Positions 30,706-37,405 of a stretch of DNA of 37,405 bases are shown here, one piece after another; position 1 is the stretch's first letter; each line of letters begins with the position of its first letter. The DNA is from an uncultured Oscillospiraceae bacterium. GTDB lineage: Bacteria > Bacillota > Clostridia > Oscillospirales > Oscillospiraceae. The stretch covers positions 1 through 37,405 of the forward strand of contig CAJFNZ010000013.1 of NCBI GenBank assembly GCA_904395905.1. The letters run 5' to 3'. The notes beneath the pieces are model-generated. The model had not been told where the DNA came from and ran no database searches. It saw only the letters and a program-made list of their open reading frames with translations. Made by a program: the position numbers and the translations under genes.

Positions 30706-32250
30706 TCAGTGATAGCCTAAAATGCCCGTTTCCACCCAGCCGAGGTTGTACAGCATCTGCGCCAGCTGGGCGCGCGTCAGCGTGCCGTAGGGGTTGAAGG
30801 AGCCCTCGCTGTCCACGCCGCCGACCATGCCGAGGTTGTAGGCACGGCAGATGGCCTCCTCGCAGGCGTCGGCGGTCTTCTCCTGGACGGTGCGGTGGTC
30901 GGGCCTGCCGCCGATGGTCACGGCGTTGGTGTGCAGGATGCTGGCCATCTGCTCCCAGTTTTCGTCAATCCAGCGGCGGATTTCCGCGGCGTCGGGGAGT
31001 TCGTCGATGGAGGCGATGTAGGAGATCTCCCGACCGGCATTCAGGCTGGCCCGCCAGTTGTCGTAGACGGCGCCCCACATCGAGCCGAGGGAGCCGTCGG
31101 ACGAGAGGCTGTACGCCAGCCCGCCGGCGTCCCGAACCAGGGAGGTCTCGTAGAAGGTCAGGGAGACGCCGCCGCCGACGCTGCTCAGCCGGCCGGCATA
31201 CCAGATGGCCGCAAAGGCGCGGGTGGCGACGGTGCTGTCGTTGTAGGGTGCGTAGGAGCTGCCGTTGCCCACGACCTCGTTGCCGATGAGCCGCGTGACG
31301 AGGGTGCTGACCTGCCCCTTCGTCAGCGGGTCGTTGGGCCCGAAGCGCCCGTCGCCGTAGCCGGAGAGCAGGCCACCGTCGCTCAGGGCCATCACGGGGT
31401 GGTAGTACCAGGCGTCCGGCGTCACGTCCCCGTAGGCGCTGCGGTACGAGTCGGACGGCGTGCCGGGGGTGTACACATGCTGCACCTCGCCCCACTGGTC
31501 GTACATGCTGCCCCGCGCGGCGTCGCCGGAGTCAATGGTGTAGGGGGTTCCGTCCGTCGTGTCGTAGTGGGCCACCAGGCGGTACGTCACCTCCACGTCG
31601 TCGCCGGCGTTGACGGGCTTGGAATACTTGTAAAAGTCAACGACCAGGCCGGCGGGGATGGTGACGCCGTCCAGAATCGAGGTGGTCCAGCCGATGCCGT
31701 GCTCCTGGAGCAGCACGGCGCCGGAGTCCGGCCAGCGGACTTGGCCGTTCAGCAGGTCCAGCGCCCCGCCCACGACGTCGTAGACGGATTCATCGAACTC
31801 CGAGGCGGCGCAGATGTCGGGGTTCAGGCCGCCGCCGGTGGAGTGGGAGCCGATGGTCACCGGGCGGCCGTCGGTGGTGTCGAAGTGGCCGAGCAGCTCG
31901 TAGACCGGCTCGTCCATGCCGGCGGACTGGTAGTATTTGTAGAGGTCCACCACGAGGCCGGCGGGAATTGTGATGCCGCGGCAGTTCGGCTTGCTGCCGT
32001 CCAGCGTGTACGTGGAGCTGCCCACCTTGAGCAGCACGGTGCCGCCGGACGGCCACGTGAACCCGTTGACGTGGGCGTTCTTGACGGTGCTGATCCACTC
32101 GACGGTGTCGTAGACGGATTCGTCGAAGTCGGCCCACGCGCCGCGCTCCCCCTGGAGGGCGCCGGTGTCGGCCGCGGACGCGGCGGGCAGCGCGCCCGCC
32201 AGCAGGACTGCCGCCAGCAGCGCGGCGAGAATCCGTTTGCATGATTTCAT
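30706..32250 (-). CDS. Secreted SLH-domain protein with two copies of a new domain
   Basis: A 514-residue exported cell-surface protein. Signal peptide about 1-26 (ASA-AD cleavage). Two copies of an unrecognised domain, about 41-135 and 151-240, share FDESVYD, W-P-x-(S/G)-G-x-VLL, (I/V)TIPAGLVVD-x-YKY and H-(F/Y)-DTTDG-x-P. SLH motifs follow: YGDVTPDAWYYHPVMALSDGG...GRFGPNDPLTKGQ (273-312) and a C-terminal CRAYNLGMVGG...FNPYGTLTRAQLAQML (468-500), predicted to bind cell-wall polymer; a third, degenerate one may lie near 340-440. ATG 32250 is chosen because AGGAG at 32259-32263 is 8 nt upstream; a GTG at 32259 would lie in that site. Last gene of the kinase operon; 52-nt gap from the HTH gene. 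Confidence 0.88.
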   Translation of the reverse strand: MKSCKRILAALLAAVLLAGALPAASAADTGALQGERGAWADFDESVYDTVEWISTVKNAHVNGFTWPSGGTVLLKVGSSTYTLDGSKPNCRGITIPAGLVVDLYKYYQSAGMDEPVYELLGHFDTTDGRPVTIGSHSTGGGLNPDICAASEFDESVYDVVGGALDLLNGQVRWPDSGAVLLQEHGIGWTTSILDGVTIPAGLVVDFYKYSKPVNAGDDVEVTYRLVAHYDTTDGTPYTIDSGDAARGSMYDQWGEVQHVYTPGTPSDSYRSAYGDVTPDAWYYHPVMALSDGGLLSGYGDGRFGPNDPLTKGQVSTLVTRLIGNEVVGNGSSYAPYNDSTVATRAFAAIWYAGRLSSVGGGVSLTFYETSLVRDAGGLAYSLSSDGSLGSMWGAVYDNWRASLNAGREISYIASIDELPDAAEIRRWIDENWEQMASILHTNAVTIGGRPDHRTVQEKTADACEEAICRAYNLGMVGGVDSEGSFNPYGTLTRAQLAQMLYNLGWVETGILGYH

Positions 32251-32302
32251 CGTATCCACTCCTGTTCTCTTCGTTTGGACTCCCCGGGACGGGGTGTCTT
32301 GC

Positions 32303-33358
32303 TTATAAGAGGGGCAGCAAGTCCTCGGCCTCCTCCAGCTCCAGGCCCTCGAGGATCTGCCGGACGTATTGGGCCACGCCCTGGATGTCCTCCTCCTCGC
32401 TGCGGTAGCAGGCCTGCCAGTACTCCTGGGCCAGGTCCGTACAGCGGCGGCGGGTCCGGGGGTCGCAGGTCACGGCCAGCAGGGCCGTGGCGTTGCCCAG
32501 AGCCAGCTCCGGATGGGTCAGGGCCAGCTGCTGGAGGGCGTATATCAGCACCGCCTCCAGCCGGTCCCGCTGGTAGAGGGGCTCCATGCCGGCGTAGGTC
32601 AGCAGGATGTCCAATTCCTCCAGGGTCATGTCCAGCCGGAGGCCCAGGGCGATGAGGCTCCGCCGCCGGGGGACGATGCCCTGACGCTTGAGCAGGGACA
32701 GCTGCTTTTCCATCTCCGGCGGCAGCCGGAGGCCGTGGAGGCTGGCCGCCCGGCCGTGTTCCCGCCCGGCCTCCAGGCGGCGGACGGTCAGGAACTCCTC
32801 CAGGTACCGCTCCAGCTTCAGCTTCCGGCCGCACAGGTCCGCGCCGTAGTCCCGGAAGAACTGGGCGAAGGCCGACTCGGTGTCGATGGCCAGGATCCGT
32901 GCCAGCAGCTTGGTGGTGGTGCTGGAGGCCGGCCCGGGGGCGGCGGCCTCGGGCAGCAGCCGCTGGTAGAGGGCCTCGGCCGCGCCGTAGTCGAAGCCCT
33001 CGTCCCCGGCCACCCGGCGTCGCAGGCAGAAGATGCACACGGCGTCGAAGGGGTCCCGGGGGTTCAGGCCGCAGTAGCCGCCGTACCGGGAGAGCATGGA
33101 GTTGACCTCCGCCGGGGACAGGGCCGCGCCGAAGCCGATTTTGAGGAAGGTGTCCCGGCTGCGGGGGGCGCCGCCCTGGCTGCACCACCGCTTGAGGGTG
33201 TTCTTGCTGATGCCGCACAGGGCGGCGAACCGCTGGTATCCCAGACCGGTGCCGTCCAGCAGCTCGGAGATATAGGCCTGCCACGAGGCCTCGCCGGCGT
33301 CGTCCAGTAGGGCCAGCACCTCGGCCACCGATTCGCAGGCGCCCGGCGTCCTATCCAT
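32303..33358 (-). CDS. HTH-domain protein coupled to a receptor kinase
   Basis: A 351-residue cytoplasmic protein, no signal peptide or membrane segment. Residues about 35-60 form an XRE-like helix-turn-helix (YQRFAALCGISKNTLKRWCSQGG). After this, a segment at 66-114 (SRDTFLKIGFGAALSPAEVNSMLSRYGG... written in part) recurs at 231-277 (RRRSLIALGLRLDMTLEELD, AGMEPLYQRDRLEAVLIYAL), an internal repeat. The C terminus is acidic and Leu-rich. Its ATG overlaps the kinase stop by 8 nt (ATGGATAG), strong evidence of coupling. Most simply it is the kinase's transcription regulator or substrate, but DNA binding is not shown and the domain might be protein-binding. Confidence 0.8.
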   Translation of the reverse strand: MDRTPGACESVAEVLALLDDAGEASWQAYISELLDGTGLGYQRFAALCGISKNTLKRWCSQGGAPRSRDTFLKIGFGAALSPAEVNSMLSRYGGYCGLNPRDPFDAVCIFCLRRRVAGDEGFDYGAAEALYQRLLPEAAAPGPASSTTTKLLARILAIDTESAFAQFFRDYGADLCGRKLKLERYLEEFLTVRRLEAGREHGRAASLHGLRLPPEMEKQLSLLKRQGIVPRRRSLIALGLRLDMTLEELDILLTYAGMEPLYQRDRLEAVLIYALQQLALTHPELALGNATALLAVTCDPRTRRRCTDLAQEYWQACYRSEEEDIQGVAQYVRQILEGLELEEAEDLLPLL

Positions 33359-34781
33359 CCTGCTCCTCCGTATCCCACTGGCAGATGAAGCCGCAGGTCT
33401 CCTCGGGGAACATCTCCATGCCGCCGTTCCGGGAGTCGTTCCAGACCCAGCCCTGGCCGTCTTTGTTGTACATCATCAGGTAGTGCTCCTCCCCGTTGGT
33501 GTCGTTGGGCTCGCCGATGGCCCAGGCGGCGAAGTGGAAGGGCTCGCCGGTCACCCACTGGAAGCCGTTGCTGCTGTTGAGGTCGTTGGCCCCGAGCCAG
33601 GCGTTGGCGATGCCGGCCTCCTCCAGCATGGCGGCCACGGCGTCGAACTGCTCCTGGTCGGTGACGGTGACCAGGTGGCCGCCCCGGGATTCGCAGTAGA
33701 CCTGGGCCTCGTCCCAGGTCATCCGGGCCCGGACCACGGTGTAGCGGCGGGTGGCCTCGGGCTGCTCCAGGGTGTCGCCGGCGGTGACGACCGGCGTCTC
33801 CGGCGGGGGCGCCCAGGCCCCCTGATAGAGCGGCAGCAGCACCAGGGCCAGGGCGGCCACCAGGGCGCAGGCCCAGCCGGCCACCGCGGCGGGAATCCAG
33901 TGGCGGTCCGCCCGGGGCGGGGACAGCAGCGCCAGCAGCGCCTGGGCCGAGGGGCGGCTGGCGGCGTCTGCCGCGCAGCAGAGCTCCACCGCCCGGCGCA
34001 GCTGCCGGCTGCCCCGGGGCGGCGGCGGAAGCCGGCCGGACGACCACCGCCGGCGGACGGCCTCCTCCCGCTGGGCCTGGGGCGTGCTGTCGTCGGTCAG
34101 CGGCAGGCAGTTGCCGTTGAGCAGCTGGTAGAGGACGATGCCCAGGGAGTAGATGTCGGCCCGGTTGTCGTACAGTTCCCCCCGGGCCACCTCGGGGGCC
34201 ATGTAGGCCAGGGTGCCGGTCATGGTCTCCAGGTAGTCGCGCCGGGTCTCCTTGGCCACGCTGAAGTCCCCCAGCTGGTAGCCGCCCCGGGCGGTGCGGT
34301 AGATGTTGGCCGGCTTGACGTCCCGGTGGACGATGCCCGCCTGATGGGCTGCGGCCAGGGCCGAGGCCAGATCCCGCGCCAGGCGGAGGACCTCGCCGTC
34401 GGAGAGGACCTCCCCCTCCCGGAGCAGGTCGGTCAGGCAGGTGAGGCGCTCCATCCGCAGCAGCACGTCGTAGCCGGCCAGGCGGCCGTCCTCCCCGCGG
34501 AGGGGCAGGAAGGCGTCGTCGGCCAGGGTGACCACGTGGCCGCACTCCCGGAGCCGCTCCATGGCGCGGATCTCGTCGAGCACCCGGTCCAACTGGCTCC
34601 GCAGCGCCTCGCCCTCGCCCAGGAGAGTGAGGACCTTGACCACGGCCTCCAGGGGCTCCTCCAGCCGCTGGCTGGTCAGCAGGTAGACCGAGCAGCTGCT
34701 GCTGCGGTAGATGCGGCGGTCCAGCTGCCAGCGGCCCCAGAGGGGTGCGTAGGATTGGAGCCTCGTCTCCAGCGCTTCCAT
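33351..34781 (-). CDS. Membrane Ser/Thr kinase with extracellular C-type lectin domain
   Basis: A 476-residue receptor-like kinase. Kinase domain about 15-290: VVKV Lys49, alpha-C Glu70, HRDVKPAN (152-159), DFS (172-174) in place of DFG, APE (195-197), DIYSLGIVLYQLL. The glycine-rich loop is degenerate (YRSSSCSVYL instead of GxGxFGxV). One transmembrane helix at about 296-318. Outside: a C-type lectin-like domain (about 346-470) with WDEAQVYCESRGGHL, AWLGANDL, EPN (424-426) and WND (447-449), the calcium/sugar-site motifs of mannose-type lectins. No PASTA repeats. ATG 34781 has AGGAGG 7 nt upstream; the longer frame is not coding. First of three genes with the HTH and SLH genes. I infer a glycan-sensing kinase. 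Confidence 0.92.
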   Translation of the reverse strand: MEALETRLQSYAPLWGRWQLDRRIYRSSSCSVYLLTSQRLEEPLEAVVKVLTLLGEGEALRSQLDRVLDEIRAMERLRECGHVVTLADDAFLPLRGEDGRLAGYDVLLRMERLTCLTDLLREGEVLSDGEVLRLARDLASALAAAHQAGIVHRDVKPANIYRTARGGYQLGDFSVAKETRRDYLETMTGTLAYMAPEVARGELYDNRADIYSLGIVLYQLLNGNCLPLTDDSTPQAQREEAVRRRWSSGRLPPPPRGSRQLRRAVELCCAADAASRPSAQALLALLSPPRADRHWIPAAVAGWACALVAALALVLLPLYQGAWAPPPETPVVTAGDTLEQPEATRRYTVVRARMTWDEAQVYCESRGGHLVTVTDQEQFDAVAAMLEEAGIANAWLGANDLNSSNGFQWVTGEPFHFAAWAIGEPNDTNGEEHYLMMYNKDGQGWVWNDSRNGGMEMFPEETCGFICQWDTEEQDG

Positions 34782-34814
34782 GCAGGCACCTCCTGTCCGT
34801 TTATCGGTGCTTCT

Positions 34815-34843
34815 ATTATATCGAAGGCCCGGCGGCGGCGCAA
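34815..34843 (-). promoter_or_regulatory. Promoter of the lectin-kinase operon
   Basis: Minus strand: TTGCGC (34843-34838), 17-nt spacer, TATAAT (34820-34815); leader of about 27 nt to the kinase start. Confidence 0.7.
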
Positions 34844-34933
34844 CGCCTTCCCGAAAATTCTCCGATGGCGGGGAGGCGGAAGGTTTCACAGTTGCCCGCG
34901 GCGCGCCGGGGCGAAAAACCGTCAAATTCCCGG

Positions 34934-34962
34934 TTGCAACGGCCCGAAGCCTGTGGTAAACT
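34934..34962 (+). promoter_or_regulatory. Promoter of pheST
   Basis: TTGCAA (34934-34939), 17-nt spacer, TAAACT (34957-34962). Transcription would begin near 34969, at the start of the T-box leader. Confidence 0.65.
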
Positions 34963-34968
34963 ATCCTT

Positions 34969-35210
34969 TGATACGAGAAAAGCGATGAACGGGCCGCCCG
35001 CGCCCAACAGGCAGGTTCAGAGAGGACGGAGTTGCTGGGAACGTCCCCTGCCGGGCAGACGGGCCTTCTCCCGCGAGCTGCCGCCTGAAGCCGGAGGGTG
35101 CGTAGGGTGGGCCGGGTCGCCCCGTTAGAGGTTTGAGCGCGCCTTCGGGCGAACTGCGGGTGGTACCGCGGAAGCCGAGCTTCCGTCCCCAGGGACGGGG
35201 GCGTTTTTTT
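34969..35210 (+). promoter_or_regulatory. T-box leader with terminator, likely Phe-specific
   Basis: Leader of about 240 nt that senses uncharged tRNA. The T-box sequence TGCGGGTGGTACCGCG lies at 35155-35170 and is followed by the terminator stem CCGTCCC/GGGACGG (35183-35189/35192-35198) and TTTTTTT (35204-35210). Stem I is seen from GATGAACGGG (about 34984) with CAGAGAGGACGG downstream. The likely specifier is TTC (35066-35068), a Phe codon, agreeing with the pheS gene below; this assignment is by pattern and not folded. Confidence 0.9.
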
Positions 35211-35245
35211 GTCACACGACACCATAGGGAAGAAGGAGACAGCGT

Positions 35246-36271
35246 ATGAAGGAACTGCTTGAAACCATCCGGCGGGAGGCCCTGACGGCCGTCTCTGCCG
35301 CCGCCGACCCGGCCGCTCTGGAGGAGCTGCGGGTCCGCTTTCTGGGCAAGAAGGGGCAACTGACCGCCGTCCTCAAGCAGATGGGGAAGCTGGCCCCCGA
35401 GGAGCGGCCGGCCATGGGCCAGGCGGCCAACGACGTCCGCGCCGCCATTGAGGCCGCCATGGAGAAGGCCCGCACCGATTTGCAGGCCAAGGCCCTGGAG
35501 GCCCGCCTCCGGGCCGAGACCCTGGACGTGACCATCCCCGGCCGGGCCGAGCCCCTGGGCCACCGGCACCCCATGTCCATCGCCCTGGAGGAGATTAAGG
35601 AGATCTTCATCGGCATGGGCTTCGACGTCCTGGACGGGCCCGAGGTGGAGCTGGCCGAGTACAACTTCGACCGGCTCAACGCCGACGAGGGCCATCCCTC
35701 CCGGGACTGGTCGGACACCTTCTACTTTGACACCGACAGCCGGGTGATGCTCCGCAGCCAGACCTCGCCCATGCAGGTGCGGGCCATGGATGCCCGGAAG
35801 CCGCCCATCCGCATCATTGCCCCGGGCCGCGTCTACCGGAAGGACGAGGTGGACGCCACCCACTCGCCCATGTTCCACCAGGTGGAGGGCATGGTCATCG
35901 ACAAGGGCGTGACCATGGCCGACCTGAAGGGGACGCTGAACCTGATGGTGGAGCAGCTCTACGGCAAGGGGACCGTGACCCGGTTCCGGCCCCACCACTT
36001 CCCGTTCACCGAGCCCTCCTGCGAGATGGACGTCCAGTGCCACAAGTGCGGCGGCGTCGGCTGCCCCACCTGCAAGGGCGAGGGCTGGATTGAGCTGCTG
36101 GGCGCCGGCATGGTCCACCCCCGGGTCCTGGAGATGAGCGGCATCGACCCCACGGTCTACTCCGGCTGGGCCTTCGGCATGGGCCTGGAGCGGACGGCCA
36201 TGCGGCGGTTCCTGATTTCGGACCTGCGGCTGATTTTTGAAAACGACATCCGGTTCCTGGAACAGTTCTAA
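35246..36271 (+). CDS. pheS: Phenylalanyl-tRNA synthetase alpha subunit
   Basis: Catalytic subunit of the alpha2-beta2 enzyme charging tRNA-Phe. The 341-residue product has the N-terminal coiled coil (about 1-85), motif 1 HRHPMSIALEEIKEIF, motif 2 RSQTSPMQVRAMDA...RIIAPGRVYRKDE, the FxxF Phe-pocket region FRPHHFPFTEPS and motif 3 GWAFGMGLERTAM. A Cys-rich loop (CHKCGGVGCPTCKGEG) sits before motif 3, as in many clostridial PheS. AGAAGGAG precedes the ATG. Controlled by the T-box leader; pheT follows after 16 nt. Confidence 0.97.
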   Translation: MKELLETIRREALTAVSAAADPAALEELRVRFLGKKGQLTAVLKQMGKLAPEERPAMGQAANDVRAAIEAAMEKARTDLQAKALEARLRAETLDVTIPGRAEPLGHRHPMSIALEEIKEIFIGMGFDVLDGPEVELAEYNFDRLNADEGHPSRDWSDTFYFDTDSRVMLRSQTSPMQVRAMDARKPPIRIIAPGRVYRKDEVDATHSPMFHQVEGMVIDKGVTMADLKGTLNLMVEQLYGKGTVTRFRPHHFPFTEPSCEMDVQCHKCGGVGCPTCKGEGWIELLGAGMVHPRVLEMSGIDPTVYSGWAFGMGLERTAMRRFLISDLRLIFENDIRFLEQF

Positions 36272-36287
36272 AAGGAGGAGGCGCAAG

Positions 36288-37405
36288 ATGAAACTGAGCA
36301 GAAAGTGGCTCCGCGAGTTCGTCACCGTGGACGCCGACGACAAGACCTTTGCCGAGTCCATGACCCTCTCGGGCTCCAAGGTGGAGGTCACCGAGGATTT
36401 CTCCGCGGCCATCTCCAACGTGGTGGTGGGCCGCATCGCCTCCATGGAGCGCCATCCCGACTCCGACCATATGTGGATCTGCCAGCTGGACGTGGGCCGG
36501 GAGGAGCCGGTGCAGATTGTCACCGGCGCGTGGAACATCCACGTGGGCGACCTGGTGCCGGTGGCCCTCCACAAGTCCGTGCTGCCCGGCGGCCACCGGA
36601 TTGAAAAGGGCAAGCTCCGCGGCGTCCTCTCCAACGGGATGCTCTGCTCCCTCAAGGAGCTGGAGCTGGACGAGCGGGATTTCCCGTACGCCGCCATCAC
36701 CGCCGCCGCCATCCTGAACGACTACCATCCGCTGGACAAGGGCAAGCCCTCGATTCCGGCGGACATCCGGCCCGGGGACAAGGTCTTCGGCCCGGTGGTG
36801 TGCGCGAAGATGCTGGAGGTCATGCCCCTGGGCGACGGCACGTTCCACACCTGCGCCGACATCGGGGCCGAGGGGACGGTCTGCCCGGACACCCCGTGCG
36901 CCAACCTCCACGTGGGCGACCTGGTGGCCTACAACCGGGAGACCGACGCCTACTGCACCCTGGCCGACCTCCGTGCCGAGCAGGCCGAGTTCCCCCACTG
37001 CATCCCCGACGGCATCTTCGTGCTCCGGGAGGACTGCCGGCCCGGCGACGACATCCGGCCGGTCATCGGCGCCGACGACCACGTGGTGGAGTTTGAAATC
37101 ACCCCCAACCGGCCCGACTGCCTCAGCGTCATCGGCCTGGCCCGGGAGGCGGCGGCCACCTTCGACGTGCCCCTGCGGCTCCATGAGCCGGCGGTGCGCG
37201 GCGGCGGCCCCGGCGTCCTGACGGACCTGCTGGACGTGGAGACCCCGGACCCGGACCTCTGCCCGCGGTACACCGCCCGGATGGTCCGGAACGTGAAAAT
37301 CGCCCCGTCCCCCAAGTGGATGCGGGAGCGGCTGCGGGCCATGGGCGTCCGGCCCATCAACAACATCGTGGACATCACCAACTACGTGATGCTCGAGTAC
37401 GGCCA
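36288..37405 (+). CDS. pheT: Phenylalanyl-tRNA synthetase beta subunit, 3' truncated by window
   Basis: Start ATG 36288 with AAAGGAGGAGG upstream; open to the window end (372 codons seen of about 800 or more). Seen: MKLSRKWLREFV start, EMAP/OB-type tRNA-binding domain (about 40-135 with HPDSDHMWICQLDVG and LRGVLSNGMLCSLKELEL), EITPNRPDCLSVIGLAREAAA of the B3/B4 region, and KWMRERLRAMGVRPINNIVDITNYV. Between DFPYA (131-135) and DGIFVL (from 241), which normally adjoin, there are about 103 extra residues with several Cys. No frame break is present, so this is an in-frame insertion. Confidence 0.95.
   Translation, partial: MKLSRKWLREFVTVDADDKTFAESMTLSGSKVEVTEDFSAAISNVVVGRIASMERHPDSDHMWICQLDVGREEPVQIVTGAWNIHVGDLVPVALHKSVLPGGHRIEKGKLRGVLSNGMLCSLKELELDERDFPYAAITAAAILNDYHPLDKGKPSIPADIRPGDKVFGPVVCAKMLEVMPLGDGTFHTCADIGAEGTVCPDTPCANLHVGDLVAYNRETDAYCTLADLRAEQAEFPHCIPDGIFVLREDCRPGDDIRPVIGADDHVVEFEITPNRPDCLSVIGLAREAAATFDVPLRLHEPAVRGGGPGVLTDLLDVETPDPDLCPRYTARMVRNVKIAPSPKWMRERLRAMGVRPINNIVDITNYVMLEYG

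Overview
The window is about 37.4 kb of GC-rich, gene-dense bacterial chromosome. The following point to a Gram-positive clostridial (Bacillota) genome: strong AGGAGG ribosome binding sites, TTGACA/TATAAT promoters with 17-nt spacers, a T-box leader on pheST, the phoH-ybeY-era and der-plsY-gpsA clusters, the flgM-flgN-flgK-flgL-DUF6470-fliW-csrA order known from Bacillus, and an SLH-domain surface protein. High GC together with flagella, tetra-cluster ferredoxin and SLH proteins suggests a motile member of the Oscillospirales, but that placement is an inference and no 16S gene is present.

Layout: 1-2111 holds phoH (cut by the window edge and carrying an in-frame TAG), ybeY and era. 2567-3769 is a lipoprotein built of two related halves. 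3839-9031 (minus) is a late flagellar operon, flgM to csrA plus a YjfB-like motility peptide. Divergent from it lie two tandem bacteriohemerythrins (9269-10079). 10246-14060 is housekeeping: DUF177-rpmF from a perfect consensus promoter, then der-plsY-gpsA. 14111-17189 holds a small lipoprotein, a four-cluster ferredoxin, an EamA transporter and an amidohydrolase.

17677-25571 is a catabolic operon: a SorE-like zinc dehydrogenase, an E2 acyltransferase with three lipoyl domains, E3, a fused alpha-beta E1, and a HAD phosphatase. Together they look like a complete 2-oxoacid (or acetoin-type) dehydrogenase complex fed by a polyol or sugar-phosphate oxidoreductase. A minus-strand dihydropyrimidinase/hydantoinase follows.

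A tRNA-Ala(GGC) gene at 27216-27291 marks the left edge of a visibly less GC-rich insert (to about 30650). It carries a PD-(D/E)XK nuclease, a beta-CASP metallo-beta-lactamase nuclease and an ADP-ribosylglycohydrolase; the last two are each broken by one small indel in a short repeat.

30706-34781 (minus) is the most unusual module. A Ser/Thr kinase has one transmembrane segment and an extracytoplasmic C-type lectin domain with EPN and WND motifs. It overlaps by 8 nt an HTH protein with an internal repeat, and an SLH-anchored protein with two copies of an unrecognised domain follows. I read this as a candidate glycan-sensing receptor system. The window ends with a T-box leader, pheS and the 5' part of pheT, which has an insertion of about 100 residues.
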